Positions 28,298 to 39,686 are shown, counted from the first letter of the stretch. The stretch: DNA of 64,000 nt from Ephydatia muelleri (GCA_013339895.1 JABACO010000118.1:1-64000), one strand, 5' to 3'. The notes: a model not told the origin generated them from the letters alone. Program-made: numbers and translations.

Positions 28298-28719
28298 TCA
28301 ATATAGGACACATAAGCAGGGGTGGGTGAAGAAGAGAAAACGAGTGTACATTGGAGTGGAGACAGGGATAAGCAACGGAGCCATCATCATCTGCGTCTGA
28401 GGTAGAAGGTGGCAATAGCGACATTTATTTCTATTGCAGTTCCCTCTGAGGAAATCCCTGCACACGGTGACGGTGCGGTCCACATTGCGACGGACATGTG
28501 GCTCTGTATGCAAAGGGGTATGGACGAGCATCTAATTTGTGCCATGCCCAAACACACACTTAAAACACACCACAGCACACACACATATACACACATCACA
28601 ACACACATACCTGGATGAACAAGACCACAAATATATCCATTGCACTGGCCACTCAGTGCGTTGAGGCACACATACAGCCTGTCCGACTGCATAGGCACTT
28701 GGTACGCATAATAATTCAT
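28298..28719 (-). CDS. Muscleblind-like tandem CCCH zinc finger protein, two exons
   Basis: Exon 28719-28611 starts [15 protein letters not shown] and encodes a C-x7-C-x4-C-x3-H finger (VCLNALSGQCNGYICGLVHP), phase 1 out. Exon 28503-28298 joins in phase after a TTGCATACAG acceptor and encodes DRTVTVCRDFLRGNC and KCRYCH, another C-x7-C-x4-C-x3-H finger. The SDRLxVC...HP...TVTVC arrangement is that of paired muscleblind fingers, which bind YGCY-type RNA and control splicing. The C-terminus runs to a stop at 28298 and may instead be cut by a later intron. A damaged copy of the first exon is at 33460-33508. Family assignment is by motif, from memory. Confidence 0.6.
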
Positions 28720-28917
28720 GATTAGCGCCAAACGAAGAGGATGCTTGAGTGCACATGCGTTTTATGGGGAGGTACTTGTGGGCTGATTTAGTTACTCAGG
28801 CTTTGATGTTATCATGTGTGATTAACAATTCCAAAAGTCCAGCCTCAGTCTAATACAAGATCCCATCATCAAGTCTAGCCCACACAACACCCATGTAGCA
28901 CTCACACACATATATGG

Positions 28918-28940
28918 GAGGGAGGGAGGGAGGGAGGGAT
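28918..28940. repeat. GGGA tetranucleotide repeat
   Basis: Five to six GGGA units; one unit more in the copy at 46235-46262. Confidence 0.9.
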
Positions 28941-29073
28941 AGAAGGGCTGAAGGCATAATCAATACACATACACACACAATTGCATGTGTACTCATGCAT
29001 GATGGGCAATATGACATGCAGACCCACCACCCATACACACCACATGGAGCTGTATGACTCACTGGGCTTCCAG

Positions 29074-29240
29074 ATATGCTCTGAGGGCCCTACAGACAGT
29101 GGGAGGGGACCAGGAGCTTCTGTGGGTCCTCTGTGTACCACATCCCATATACATATACCAGACCTTGGAGCAAGGGGCCCATACCACCCTGGCCAGTGCT
29201 CTGAACCAGCTGGTTCCCACTTTGAGACATCATAACTACA
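29074..29240 (+). CDS. Possible exon of a helical-repeat protein, weak
   Basis: After a GGGCTTCCAG acceptor one frame reads YALRALQTVGGDQELLWVLC and then TLASALNQLVPTLRHHN. It is present in three copies (minus strand near 32940-33105 and 45939-46105). No donor or family recognised. Confidence 0.25.
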
Positions 29241-29759
29241 TAATTACATTCATAGTACAATACAAAATCCTTTATTTGGAACCTAAAACTGTAAGTTAAG
29301 CACACTCCCAATGGAATAATCTCTGGATGGGTGACCTAGTTTTTTGTTCTTTTCCCTTTTTTTCCCACTCCGCCCTTCTCAAACAGGTGTTAAATGCATG
29401 TTACTTGTACCATAGATAAACATCAAAGGCCCCAGTATACAGCTGTGCCATAACTGTCTGTACCATCATCAGACAGGTGTAGTGTTTGCCACGCTGTACA
29501 TGTGTGTGTGTGTGTGTGTGTGGTTGTGTATAATAACATATGCCATGCGATAGTGTGAATGTGAGAAGGAAGGAGTGGTTTACAGGGCGTGGACTACCCC
29601 CCCTCCTCCCCCGCCACCTACATGTACATGTACATATAGCCAAACAAGCACACACACAGCAAACATACACATACACTCATTGGCAAGAGCTATCATGTAC
29701 TTGGGAATAGGAGCCATATCCTTCACTTGTGCTCTGGATGGGTGTGCTGGCTATGAGCC

Positions 29760-30280
29760 CAATTACGATAAGATTGAGAGGGTGGGGTCACCCTGAGGCG
29801 GGAGCCTGCAGACGCAGATCCAAGTGAGGAAAGTGTGTGATATGTGTCATTATGTGTTTCTGTGTGTTTATGTGCATGGGTTTGTGTGTATTTGTGTGTG
29901 TATGTGTGTGTGTTTGTGTGTTAAAAGCATAAATTATACTAGCGTCCACCTCTATTTTATTCTATTGCATAGAATAAAGCTACAAATTTTTACCATTTAT
30001 GTATCCCCGCAATCGCACTGCCTTAGTTCCGCTACAGCTTCCGCTCTTAACATTTTGTTTGGGATTCTATCTGTACAATATCTGTGCACTGGATGTCTCA
30101 AAGAAACGTGGTTTTCACGATATTCTAAGTTTTAAAGTTTTTTATTCTATTTTTTATTCTATTTGAGAGTTTCTAGGGATAGCAAGAACGGGCGCGTGCA
30201 CTAACAACCACAAAACAATATCCAGTCATACTGTCTAACAATTCATGAGGTGCTGTACACAGGCTGTGTGGCCATGCCAA
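29760..30280. other. No gene seen
   Basis: TG/TATG repeats (about 29835-29930) followed by AT-rich sequence. An AATAAA is near 29971 but has no gene attached. Confidence 0.5.
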
Positions 30281-30284
30281 GTGT

Positions 30285-30670
30285 ATGAGGTCAAGATGGC
30301 CGACATCACTGAAGTGGACCGTGGCTAGTAGGGGCTTTGATGTGATGTCGGCCTCTTGACCTCAATTACTTGGCATGGCCTCTGTAGGAGGATGCAACAG
30401 ATACAAATGTGAGGCTATACTGCAGTAAGACTCAGAACTGCTTGTACTAACTGCTCATGTACCTAACATCCAGTTTGAAACATCAGTTTGAAACATCAGG
30501 GTTTCTACTAGCCACAGTCCACTTTGGTGATGTTGGCCATCTTGACCTCAAACACTTGTCTGCAGGAGGGTGCAAGAGATACAAATGTGAGGCTATACTG
30601 CAGTTAGACACAGGAGTGCTTGTACTAACTGCTCAGATACCTAACGTCCAGTTTGAAACATCAGGGCCCC
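30285..30670. repeat. Tandem duplication of about 190 bases
   Basis: Two diverged units share GATACAAATGTGAGGCTATA, CTGCTTGTACTAACTGCTCA and CAGTTTGAAACATCAG. CAGTTTGAAACAT is itself doubled at 30472-30499. Confidence 0.75.
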
Positions 30671-30878
30671 TACTTCCCGAATGGTTATTTAATTATTCCT
30701 TGGCCCCAGTCCTTAGCCACGTGCTATGTTATGGCGTGCTTCACAAGTAAGTATCCTGTAAGGTGGAATAGCGCGAATAACCCAATCCCTGTACAAGTGT
30801 ATCAAACTGAATTTGTATTGAAATCCCCCAGGGACAGACTTTAAAGTACCACAAGCTTACCTTAAGCTTTATTTTCAG

Positions 30879-31236
30879 CATCCGAGACTGTCGAGCCAGC
30901 CCCGCCGTCCGAGGTGACCAGCACCTTCAATGAAGTAAGCTCGATGTAATTAGTAATAACGTTAATTGGTCCACAGAGCACACAGGTACCACAACAGGCA
31001 CCACCACCAGAGCCATCACCGGCCCTCCGCCCCCATGTAATAAACTGTATATTCCATATATTATTATAACTAAGTTCTTTTTTTTTTCCCCCAGAAAAAG
31101 ATTACCATTACCGCACCTAATGGTGCGGTAATAATAAAAATAAAAGTTAGCATTCCGCATATAAATGTCCAGTTAGCTTACTGTTTTTATTTTTTTTTTA
31201 TTTCAGATACACAGAGACTGCAGTGTTTTATTGTAG
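30879..31236 (+). CDS. String of four small proline-rich exons, unknown gene
   Basis: Exons 30879-30934 (SETVEPAPPSEVTSTFNE), 30977-31036 (QVPQQAPPPEPSPALRP), 31095-31127 (KKITITAPNGA) and 31207-31236 (HRDCSVLL then stop). All inner borders are GT-AG and phase 0. The last exon recurs in copy Q after the gap (about 44174-44205). Upstream exons not identified. Confidence 0.45.
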
Positions 31237-31994
31237 TAAGTGATCTATTCTATCAGTATTTGTATTGTCTTATCGTTATCCTTATCCTGGCGGTTTTCAG
31301 GTTATGGTATGACACTCTTGTATTTATTCAGCTGAATTTTTTATGATCTGATCTTTGTTTTATTTATGTTTAAGTGATTATCTTGCGAGCAATGAATAAA
31401 AGAGGCAATGCATGGGTTAATAGCTTCTAAGCATGTTGCTTCAGTAATACAACCAATATCGCCATATCAATATGTATGCATGCATGCATGCATTACCTGA
31501 CTGGAGGCAAAAGTTCAACTCGTCTCCAACAACTAAGTGCCAGTGGCAGGGGTTTCATGTAATTAACAATGGCAGGAGGTGTATCCTCAAGAAACTCAAT
31601 TGCATTACAGCTGTGGACGTGCACATGACATAAAGGAACGAGCTAGATGGTGGTCTCGTCTTAAATGCTGCTTCCTTTGGTCACATTGACCCTCTGGGGG
31701 AAGGACCAAGCATACTTGTCCACAAATGTGCTCAAGGAGAGCTCAGTGGTCACCACTGAACCAGCGCTGGCATATGGGAGCAGTGATGACCACTCCTCAC
31801 ATTACCCTACATATCGCTATAAATGTTTCGGTACGTCGAGTACGCCGTACGTGGACTAATGAGGATTAAAATGGCAAGGAAATGTATGAATGCTGTGTAG
31901 CCTTACCTCCGACTACCACTAGCTTGATATGTTCTGTCATATTCCAATATTGCCCTGATCCCGGGAGCCAAATCCTTATCAGATTCTATTTGCC

Positions 31995-32053
31995 AACAGA
32001 GTATGTACCAGGTATGAAAATGACTATATATCATACCTGGTACATACTCTGTT
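31995..32053. ncRNA. Candidate hairpin RNA (miRNA-like)
   Basis: A 23-base arm (31995-32017, starting AACAGAGTATGTACC) is perfectly complementary to 32031-32053, with a 13-base loop. The same hairpin is at 44962-45020. Stem length and loop fit a pre-miRNA or a small MITE; transcription is unknown. Confidence 0.3.
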
Positions 32054-32251
32054 CACAAGTACAACCTGATCCAAGGCTGTAAAGATGTGGCTGTGATATA
32101 CCTTATGTCTTATCTGATGCGCAACACAATAATTGATCAAGCTACATGTATTAGGCTTGCATGTGCGTGCCACACGTGCCATGCCAGGTGTTAAATGTAA
32201 TTAAATTCATTACAAATTCATTACAATGGCAGGAGGATCCTTGTTAGAGAG

Positions 32252-32601
32252 AATCATCAACACTCATCAACAACTCATTAATGTAAAGGGAAGAGGTGAG
32301 GGGGGAGTGGGAGGATGAGGGAGTGAAACGTGGTCAGTCTCATTGTATTTGGGCTCATAGCCAGCACACCCATCCAGAGCACAAGTGAAGGATATGGCTC
32401 CTATTCCCAAGTAGACATGATAGCTCTTGCCAATGAGTGTATGTGTGTTTGCTGTGTGTGTGCAAGTGTGTGTGTGCTTGTTTGGCTGTATGTACATGTA
32501 CATGTAGGTGGCAGGGGGGAGGGGGGGGTAGTCCACGCCCTGTAAACCACTCCTTCCTTCTCACATTCACACTATCGCATGGCATATGTTATTATACACA
32601 A

Positions 32602-32660
<59 letters not shown>

Positions 32661-32790
32661 CAGTGTACTTGCACACACCAGTTATACATGTGGCAAATAC
32701 TATGGGGCCTTTGATGTTTATCTATGGTACAATTTAACACCTGTTTGAGAAGGGCGGAGTGGGAAAAAAAGGGAAAAAAAAAAAAAAAAA
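32252..32790. repeat. R1 segment (copy 3), ending in poly-A
   Basis: Runs from AATCATCAACACTCATCAAC to a run of A (32772-32789). Contains an AC microsatellite (32601-32656). Confidence 0.8.
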
Positions 32791-33668
32791 CTAGGTCACC
32801 CATCCAGAGATTATTCCATTGGGAGTGTGCTTAACTTCTCACCAGTGTGATTTGAGCAATCACATTAGCTGCTGGGGACCTTACAGTTTTAGGTTCCAAA
32901 TAAAGGATTTTGTATTGTACTATGAATGTAATTATGTAGTTATGATGTCTCAAAGTGGGAACCAGCTGGTTCAGAGCACTGGCCAGGGTGGTATGGGCCC
33001 CTTGCTCCAAGGTCTGGTATATGTATATGGGATGTGGTACACAGAGGACCCACAGAAGCTCCTGGTCCCCTCCCACTGTCTGTAGGGCCCTCAGAGCATA
33101 TCTGGAAGCCCAGTGAGTCATACAGCTCCATGTGGTGTGTATGGGTGGTGGGTCTGCATGTCATATTGCCCATCATGCATGAGTACACATGCAATTGTGT
33201 GTGTATGTGTATTGATTATGCCTTCAGCCCTTCTATCCCTCCCTCCCTCCCTCCCTCCCATATATGTGTGTGAGTGCTACATGGGTGTTGTGTGGGCTAG
33301 ACTTGATGATGGGATCTTGTATTAGACTGAGGCTGGACTTTTGGAATTGTTAATCACACTTGATAACATCAAAGCCTGAGTAACTAAATCAGCCCACAAG
33401 TACCTCCCCATGAATTGGTGGTCATAAAACGCATGCGCACTCGTCGTTTGGCGCTAATCATGAATTATTATGCGTACCAAGTGCCTATGCTGTCGGACAG
33501 GCTGTATGTACTCCTGCTAATCTTGTGATGAATATCGTTCCAAACAACAGTATTGGTGATACCAGTAGTGTGGGAGGTCCCAACGGTGAAGATGAGCTTG
33601 GCATCCCAAGCTTTCTCCAAAAGCTATATGTGTCACACACACACCAACATCCACACACAACCCAATGT

Positions 33669-33670
<2 letters not shown>

Positions 33671-33748
<78 letters not shown>
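33671..33748. repeat. AC microsatellite
   Basis: Nearly pure AC run; the Q counterpart is 46673-46761. Confidence 0.95.
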
Positions 33749-33749
<1 letters not shown>

Positions 33750-33812
33750 GCCCAACCATATAACGTATTCCAGAGCTGCTACTGTATTGACTGTACTGGA
33801 TGGGATAAGCTT

Positions 33813-34349
33813 AGCCAGGAAAGCTGCATGTAAGTTATGAGTCTGTATATATGTATATCCAGCTGTGTGTCTCATTATGTGACATGCACATGCAAGTGTG
33901 TATTTCATATGATGGACATGTGCTGACATGCTTTTTTTTTTGCTTCACACAGCATATGTAGATGTACGCATATCAGTGAAGAAATGTAAACCCACTCACA
34001 CAATGTGTGGTCACATGCTTATGCACATGTGTAAATCGCAGTACACACCATAACGTCCACCACCTTCATCACTTGCACATCTCCATTCAAGGGGCTTTAT
34101 GGTCAACTTTCATTTCAGAAAGAAGGCTCAGCTCCCTGACTGCTATGACTTCATTAAGGCGATCCTGTGTATCATCATTATCAGTGTTACATCTCATTAA
34201 TGCAGGCAGCAAATGGCTAACGCACACAAGTTACCCCAAGACCATGCACATCATATACATAGAAATGTTTATATTTGATTAAACAATTATACCAACAAAA
34301 AAAAAGAGTCAGAATTGATGGCAGGCTGGGGGCATGCAACAACAGGTCA
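33813..34349. other. Block inverted relative to copy Q
   Basis: From CTTAGCCAGGAAAGC to CAACAGGTC, this block appears in reverse complement in Q (46821-47383), while both flanks (GGATGGGATAAG on the left, ATCTCCATTACAAC on the right) keep their orientation. It contains the exon described at 46952-47069; here that exon starts at 34119 and carries a 20-base deletion. Confidence 0.8.
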
Positions 34350-34365
34350 TCTCCATTACAACAAA

Positions 34366-34373
34366 TACCCCCC

Positions 34374-34404
<31 letters not shown>

Positions 34405-34411
34405 ACACACT
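34366..34411. repeat. Poly-C followed by AC repeat
   Basis: C run of about 22 then AC units; shorter C run in Q (47409-47419). Confidence 0.93.
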
Positions 34412-34529
34412 CACCAGAAATCCATACTCCCCATCTTGTAGCTCTGGGAATATCTCATAAAAACAGCACAGACTTAATTCATAAACACCTACCTGTAATG
34501 GCTGTATCTGGATCTACCCAGTGTACTTT

Positions 34530-34633
34530 CTATGTGTGAAGAGAGACAGTATGTACGGCATAAATACAGCCCTCTTCACTTAAATGTACTTTAAGAGGTG
34601 GCTGTACGACGGGATGTACTGCTACCTGGGTTT
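34530..34633 (-). CDS. Possible terminal exon, unknown gene
   Basis: CCCTTTTAG acceptor, phase 1 in. It encodes QVAVHPVVQPPLKVHLSEEG and CIYAVHTVSLHT then stop. Copy at 47583-47686. No family recognised. Confidence 0.35.
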
Positions 34634-35159
34634 CTAAAAGGGGTGGGAGAGACGCGTAATATAGTACGCATGCTGACATATACACAACATGCACACACAT
34701 GCAAACACATCCACCACACAAATACATCCACACACGCATAATTGCCTTCTTTTTGGTAAAGACAATTCCCCATACTGAGTACAACGTCCGTTCTAATAAA
34801 AGAACTCCACACGTACGTTCACGGCCAATGTTTTAACGTAACTATGTTGTAACCTGTATATTTAATACATACAGAAATTATTTTAACCCTCAGAAGAGTG
34901 GTTTATGTTTGAGGAGAGCTTTTACGGTGCAGTATGGAGAACCTTTCTCGTGAAGTATCTTTACTATATTCCCGAACATATTTGGTCGTTCGAGTATTAT
35001 CTTCCATCTGTCAGATAGGGCATACGTTTGTCGAAATTACTGTCATTTTGCTTCGATACGTTGTTTGTGTATATGTGTGTGTACAAGAGATTTATAACCA
35101 TGACTCTTTATAGTTTTACCTAATTTATTGTATTTATGTTTCTTGATTTGAATTTAAAA

Positions 35160-35330
35160 TCCTACCTCTCCCTTCTCCCTGTCTCTTCCCTCCCTTTTCC
35201 CCTTCCTCTCTCTCTCTTCCCTCCCTCCTCCCTTCTCACCTTCCTCCCTCATCCTCTTTCCCTTCCCTTCTCATCCTCTCTCCCTCCTCCCCTTCCTCCC
35301 TCTCTCTTCCCTCCCTCCTCTCTCTGGCAG
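35160..35330. repeat. Pyrimidine-rich CTTCCCTCC tract
   Basis: About 170 bases of C and T directly before a splice acceptor. Copy at 48222-48390. Confidence 0.85.
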
Positions 35331-35373
35331 AATCTATGAGAATGTGAAGGTGGTCACCTATACACCACTGTAG
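35331..35373 (+). CDS. Short terminal exon with a YENV motif, weak
   Basis: After TCTCTGGCAG, one frame reads IYENVKVVTYTPL then TAG. Identical in Q (48392-48434). A YxN SH2-type motif is visible, but the exon is too short to assign. Confidence 0.35.
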
Positions 35374-35632
35374 TCACCCAGGTTAGCATGAACCAGACCA
35401 TCATGGTTAATTACATAATTGGGGGGGACGTACTATTATTAGAAAAGAACCTACTCATGACGTCGGAAGGAGGACCGCCAGAAAAAAAAAATCAAAGCGG
35501 TCTGGAGAGTCCAATACATGTAATGACCCACGGCTGCAACAAAATGATTTCATATGGTAAGCCATGTGCGTATGCCGACGCCAATGAAAGGGGTGGGCCT
35601 TTAGCGGTGGAAGTGTTTTGTGCACAGTTCGA

Positions 35633-35672
35633 CCATAGATTAATAACCTTACGTAAGGTTATTCATCTATGG
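35633..35672. repeat. Perfect-centre palindrome, 20-base arms
   Basis: CCATAGAT, one mismatch, AATAACCTTAC, then the inverted arm, without a loop. Copy at 50821-50860. It may be a small MITE or a binding site. Confidence 0.7.
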
Positions 35673-35914
35673 TTCGACTCAGTTGTGTTTCTTCACACAC
35701 AGTCCAATCTGTTTTGAAGTGTGGGATGAAGTCTATGTGACCGTGTGTGGACATAGCTTCTGGTTAGTGAGTGTGCAATAATTGGAGTATTATGTATTTT
35801 GGTTACATATTGTATGTATGTGTATGTGTAATCTATGTATGAATGCATCTACGAATGTATGTGTGTATGTGTATTATGTGTGTATGTGTGTATAATACCT
35901 CATTAAAGTTTCAG

Positions 35915-36006
35915 GTGCATCACTAAGGTCATTGGTCAGAAACCTGAGTGTCCAGTGTGCAAGACTGCATTGTCTGTTCAAAATCCAATTCACCCTAACT
36001 TCTCGT
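35915..36006 (+). CDS. RING-finger exon (copy P, truncated gene)
   Basis: Same exon as 51103-51194: CITKVIGQKPECPVC, phase preserved, GTAAGT donor. The downstream exons of this gene are absent here because the TG repeat behind it joins arm B at 36299. Confidence 0.6.
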
Positions 36007-36143
36007 GTAAGTCCCAGAGTGGGTGGGTAGGTGGGTCAGCACATCATGCCACATGATTCTCTCCGGGTATGCAGTACATGACATAGTGACTAAATACCAC
36101 CAGCAATCTGTCTCAAGCACACTGAAGGTTGGTACATATGATG

Positions 36144-36298
36144 TGTGTGTGTGTGCATGTGTGTGTGTGTGTGTGAATGTGTGTGTGAATGTGTGTGCAT
36201 GTGTGTGTGTGTGTGTGAATGTGTGTGTGAATGTGTGTGCATGTGTGTGTGTGTGTGGTGTGTGCATGTGTGTGTGTGTGTGAATGTGTGTGTGAATG
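36144..36298. repeat. TGTGTGCATGTG/TGAATG microsatellite
   Basis: TG runs broken by CATG and GAATG. Copy Q (51331-51710) is longer and continues into the RING gene; this one stops at a junction. Confidence 0.93.
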
Positions 36299-36394
36299 CT
36301 GCGGAGAGAGACTACGGATCGAGTCGAGGTCACCGCTGCCAAGGTGGGGGCGCCCGGCTGGTTCCTTTTAATGCTCACCCATCATATGGGTCAG

Positions 36395-36644
36395 CAGCAG
36401 CCCTGCAGCAGGGCCACCTGTTCAGTCCCAAGGAGGCCGTGAGGGTGGATCTTGTGGACAAGGCGTGCAAGGGCGAGCGTCTCTGAGGAGGCGTTGGGCG
36501 CCATCCTTCCTTACCTGGCCGTCTTCCAGCCCTCGCGGGCGACCATGAAGCTGTACCTCAGGAGGGACCTGATCGACAAGTTTGTGCGGCCGAGGACATG
36601 GACAAGTTTGTGATGCAAGACTCTGTGCAGAAGAGGCTTGGGGC
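36395..36644 (+). pseudogene. ECI1: ECI1-like fragment (copy B)
   Basis: Same 250-base segment and the same two frame changes as 7821-8070, starting AALQQGHLFSPKEAV. Confidence 0.55.
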
Positions 36645-36717
36645 GTAAGGTGTATGGTGGACTTTGCACTTGATCCAGTTGGGGGACCCACTCAGGGCAG
36701 GTATGGCACATCTGATC

Positions 36718-38380
36718 CCCTCACCCCCTCTCCCTCTCCCCGCCCCCTCTCTCCCTATCCCCCGCCCTCTCTCTCCCTGCCCCCTCTCTCCCTCTCCCTG
36801 CCCCCTCTCTCCCTCTCCCTGCCCTCTCTCTCCCTCTCCCTGCTCCCTCTCCCTCTCCTTGCCCTCTCTCTCCCTGCCCCTCTCTCCCTCTCCCTGCCCT
36901 CTCTCCTCTCCCTGCCCCCTCTCTCCCTCTCCCTGCCCCCTCTCTCCCTCTCCTTGCCCGCTCTCTCCCTCTCCTTGCCCTCTCTCTCCCTGCCCCCTCT
37001 CTCCCTCTCCCTGCCCCTCTCTCTCCCTCTCCTTGCCCTCTCTCTCCCTGCCCCCTCTCTCCCTCTCCCTGCCCCCTCTCTCCCTCTCCTGCCCTCTCTC
37101 TCCTCCCTGCCCCTCTCTCCCTCTCCCTGCCTTCTCTCTCCCTCTCCCTGCCCCCTCTCTCCCTCTCCCTGCCCCCTCTCTCTCCCCTTCCTTGCTTCTC
37201 TCTCCCTGCCCCCTCTCTCCCTCTCCCTGCCCCCTCTCTCCTCTCCCTGCCCTCCCTCTCCCTCTCCTCGCTCCCTCTCCCTGCCCCCTCTCTCCCTCTC
37301 CCTGCCCCCTCTCTCCCTCTCCTTGCCTTCTCTCTCCCTGCCCCCTCTCCCTCTCCTGCCCTCTCTCTCTCCTCTCCTTGCCCTCTCTCTCCCTGCCCCC
37401 TCTCTCTCCTCTCCCTGCCCCCTCTCTCCCTCTCCCTGCCCTCTCTCTCCCTCTCCCGCCCTCTCTCTCCCTCTCTCCTCCCTCTCCTCTCCTCCTCTCT
37501 CCCTGCCCCCTCTCTCCCTCTCCCTGCCCCCTCTCTCCCTCTCCCTGCCCTCTCTCTCCCTCTCCCTCCCTGCCCTCTCTCCCTCTCCCTGCCCTCTCTC
37601 TCCCTCTCCTCTCTCTCCCTCTCCTTGCCCTCCCTCTCCCTGCCCCCTCTCTCCCTCTCCCTGCCCTCTCTCTCCCTCTCCCTGCCCTCTCTCCCTCTCC
37701 CTGCCCCCTCTCCCTGCCCCTCTCTCCTCCTCTCCCTGCCCCCTCTCTCCCTCCTCTCCTCGCTCCCTCTCCCTCTCCCTCTCCCTGCCCCTCTCTCCCT
37801 CTCCCTCTGCCCTGCCCCCTCTCTCCCTCTCCCTGCCCCCTCTCTCTCCCTGCCCCCTCTCTCCCTGCCCCCTCTCTCCCTCTCCCTCTCCCTCTCCCTG
37901 CCCTCTCTCTCCCTCTCCCTGGCCCCTCTCTCCCTCTCCCTGCCCCCTCTCTCTCTCCCTGCCCCCTCTCTCCCTCTCCCTGCCCCTCTCTCCCCTCTCC
38001 TCTCCTCCTCTCCCTCTCCTCTCCCTCTCCCTCTCCCTCTCCTTGCTCCCTCTCCCTCCCCTCCCTCTCCCTCTCCCTCTCCCTGCCCCCTCTCTCTCCC
38101 TCTCCCTGCCCCTCTCTCCCCCCTCCCCTCCCTCTCTCTCCCCTCCTCGCTCCCTCTCTCCTCCCTCCCTGCCCCCTCTCTCTCCTCCCTCTCCCTGCCC
38201 TCTCCCTCTCCCTCTCCCGCTCCCTCTCCTTGCTCCCTCTCCTCGCTCCTCTCTCCCTCTCCCTGCCCCCTCTCTCCCTCTCCTTGCTCCCTCTCCTTGC
38301 TCCCTCTCCCTGCCCTCTCTCCCTCTCCTTGCTCCCTCTCCTTGCTCCCTCTCCCTGCCCCCTCTCCCCTCTCCCTGGCC
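36718..38380. repeat. Expanded CTCTCCCTCTCCCTGCCCC minisatellite, 1.66 kb
   Basis: Pyrimidine units of about 19-23 bases (CCCCCTCTCTCCCTCTCCCT plus TG). The same locus is about 125 bases in arm A and 235 bases in arm C. Open on both strands in several frames for up to 600 codons, purely from composition. A CG-rich H-DNA-forming sequence. Confidence 0.95.
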
Positions 38381-38429
38381 AAGGAACAGTCAGTAACAAG
38401 AATGAGTATTACCAAGAACACACACATGT

Positions 38430-39290
38430 ATCAATGCAAAATTGTGTAACTGCAGTGATATCAATATAGAGTATGAGCTTCTTCAAAATTGATTACTGTT
38501 GATGTGATATAATGTGCTGTTGATTAGTGTTGATGGGTCTATGTATGACATCACCATCTCTGTTCATATGATCTGTAGTCATGTGTTTAAAGTTGGATGA
38601 AGAACATGACCCTGCACACCAACAACCACACACACAGCCGCCTCTACCTTATTAATATTCTTCCTTAATATTCTAATACAAAAGCATGAAAGTACATGTA
38701 CTACTAATACTAGTATGTAGCTAGTTTATGCATTTTTATCATACAGTGAGGCGAAGAACCTTCGTGGTCGCTTTTGAATGAAGATTTCACTGTCTCATTG
38801 GTGTGCGCAAGGTATAAGCGGTGGCGAAGCGTTAATACTTCTTTACGCTACATCAGCAGTTATACGGTACGATTACGTAACATGAATATATAATTAGATG
38901 AACGGAAGGGGGAAAGGGTTCATTACCAACACAAATATCCAAAATACACAACGAACTGTTCCGTTTGGGCTTTATTTACTCACTCTTTATATCTTTCAAT
39001 AGTTGACTCCAGCCCGTTAGTAATATAGAAGGCAATGACACAAACTTTCTCGCCTCTATTAGTATAAAAGCACTGTCGCCTCCCGTTGACAAGCTCAGGG
39101 TTCTAATTATAGCTCACCGCCTCGAAATGAGCCGAAAGATGGTAGCGGCGTGACGGGGCCAGCGAACACGCCACTTTACACGTGGCAGCGTAGTAATAAG
39201 AACGGGGACAAGGGAGAAAATCCAATGCCACCCTCACCTATCTACAATGTTGAATAATAGCCCCGTTTAATCACGTGCAAGTCACTGGGT
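38430..39290. other. Non-coding, copy of 6708-7570
   Basis: Reverse complement of the stretch behind the RRM gene; no exon seen. Confidence 0.6.
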
Positions 39291-39686
39291 TCAACAATAC
39301 TTATGGATTATTATATACTTTTTTACAGACGTTTCTTGAAATTGTTCTTTCTTTTTGGTGTGTTCTTTGAATGCAGATACAGTGATCCTGCGGCCTTTCA
39401 GGTTGGCTCCATTCTGTGCGAGTGCTCTGTCGTAGTCCTCTTGGTTCTTGAACTCTATGAAGGCGAAACCTCGGTTTTTTCCCGAGGACATGGGTAGCGT
39501 TACATTGGCCGCATTCTTGAAAAAGGATTTGAGGTCATCCCTCGTCAAATCATAACTGAGATGACCACAGAATACTTTATGCTTTGTATAAAAGAATTGC
39601 ATGTTCAATCCGCGTGCCAAATGAATACAAAAACATACCATTTCTTTTTTCTTCAACTTCAGATAGTGAACCTCGAGATGATGCAC
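39291..39686 (-). CDS. RRM-domain RNA-binding protein (copy B)
   Basis: Same 131 residues as 6312-6707, with VFCGHLS and NRGFAFIEF. Confidence 0.7.
   Translation of the reverse strand: MHHLEVHYLKLKKKEMVCFCIHLARGLNMQFFYTKHKVFCGHLSYDLTRDDLKSFFKNAANVTLPMSSGKNRGFAFIEFKNQEDYDRALAQNGANLKGRRITVSAFKEHTKKKEQFQETSVKKYIIIHKYC

Larger units (their letters stand above)
28665..29757. repeat. Inverted repeat arm, partner 32330-33508
   Basis: About 1.1 kb, reverse complement of 32330-33508, also matching 45300-46505. The outer edge falls inside the muscleblind-like exon; the inner edge is inside R1. The arms enclose about 2.6 kb. Confidence 0.85.
31172..36298. repeat. Direct duplication copy P
   Basis: Matches 44139-48476 and then 50606 to about 51530 in the same orientation. 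It differs by a 2.1 kb insertion in Q, an inverted 0.54 kb block (33813-34349), a 20-base deletion in an exon and microsatellite lengths. The P copy ends at 36298 by switching to arm B sequence. Confidence 0.9.

Noticed and set aside
31640-31860. Possible exon on either strand near 31665-31859 and its copy at 44632-44826
   Set aside because: Open on both strands, but without matching splice borders or a recognisable family.
33510-33650. Frame reading [11 protein letters not shown], which recalls the tail of bacterial FtsZ
   Set aside because: Too short, in a metazoan repeat context and leading into an AC microsatellite; chance similarity is more likely.
36558-38469. Open frames of 560-613 codons on both strands, rich in Arg-Glu-Gly or Ser-Pro-Leu
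   Set aside because: They lie wholly in the CT/GA minisatellite and are open in many frames because the repeat has no stop codons.
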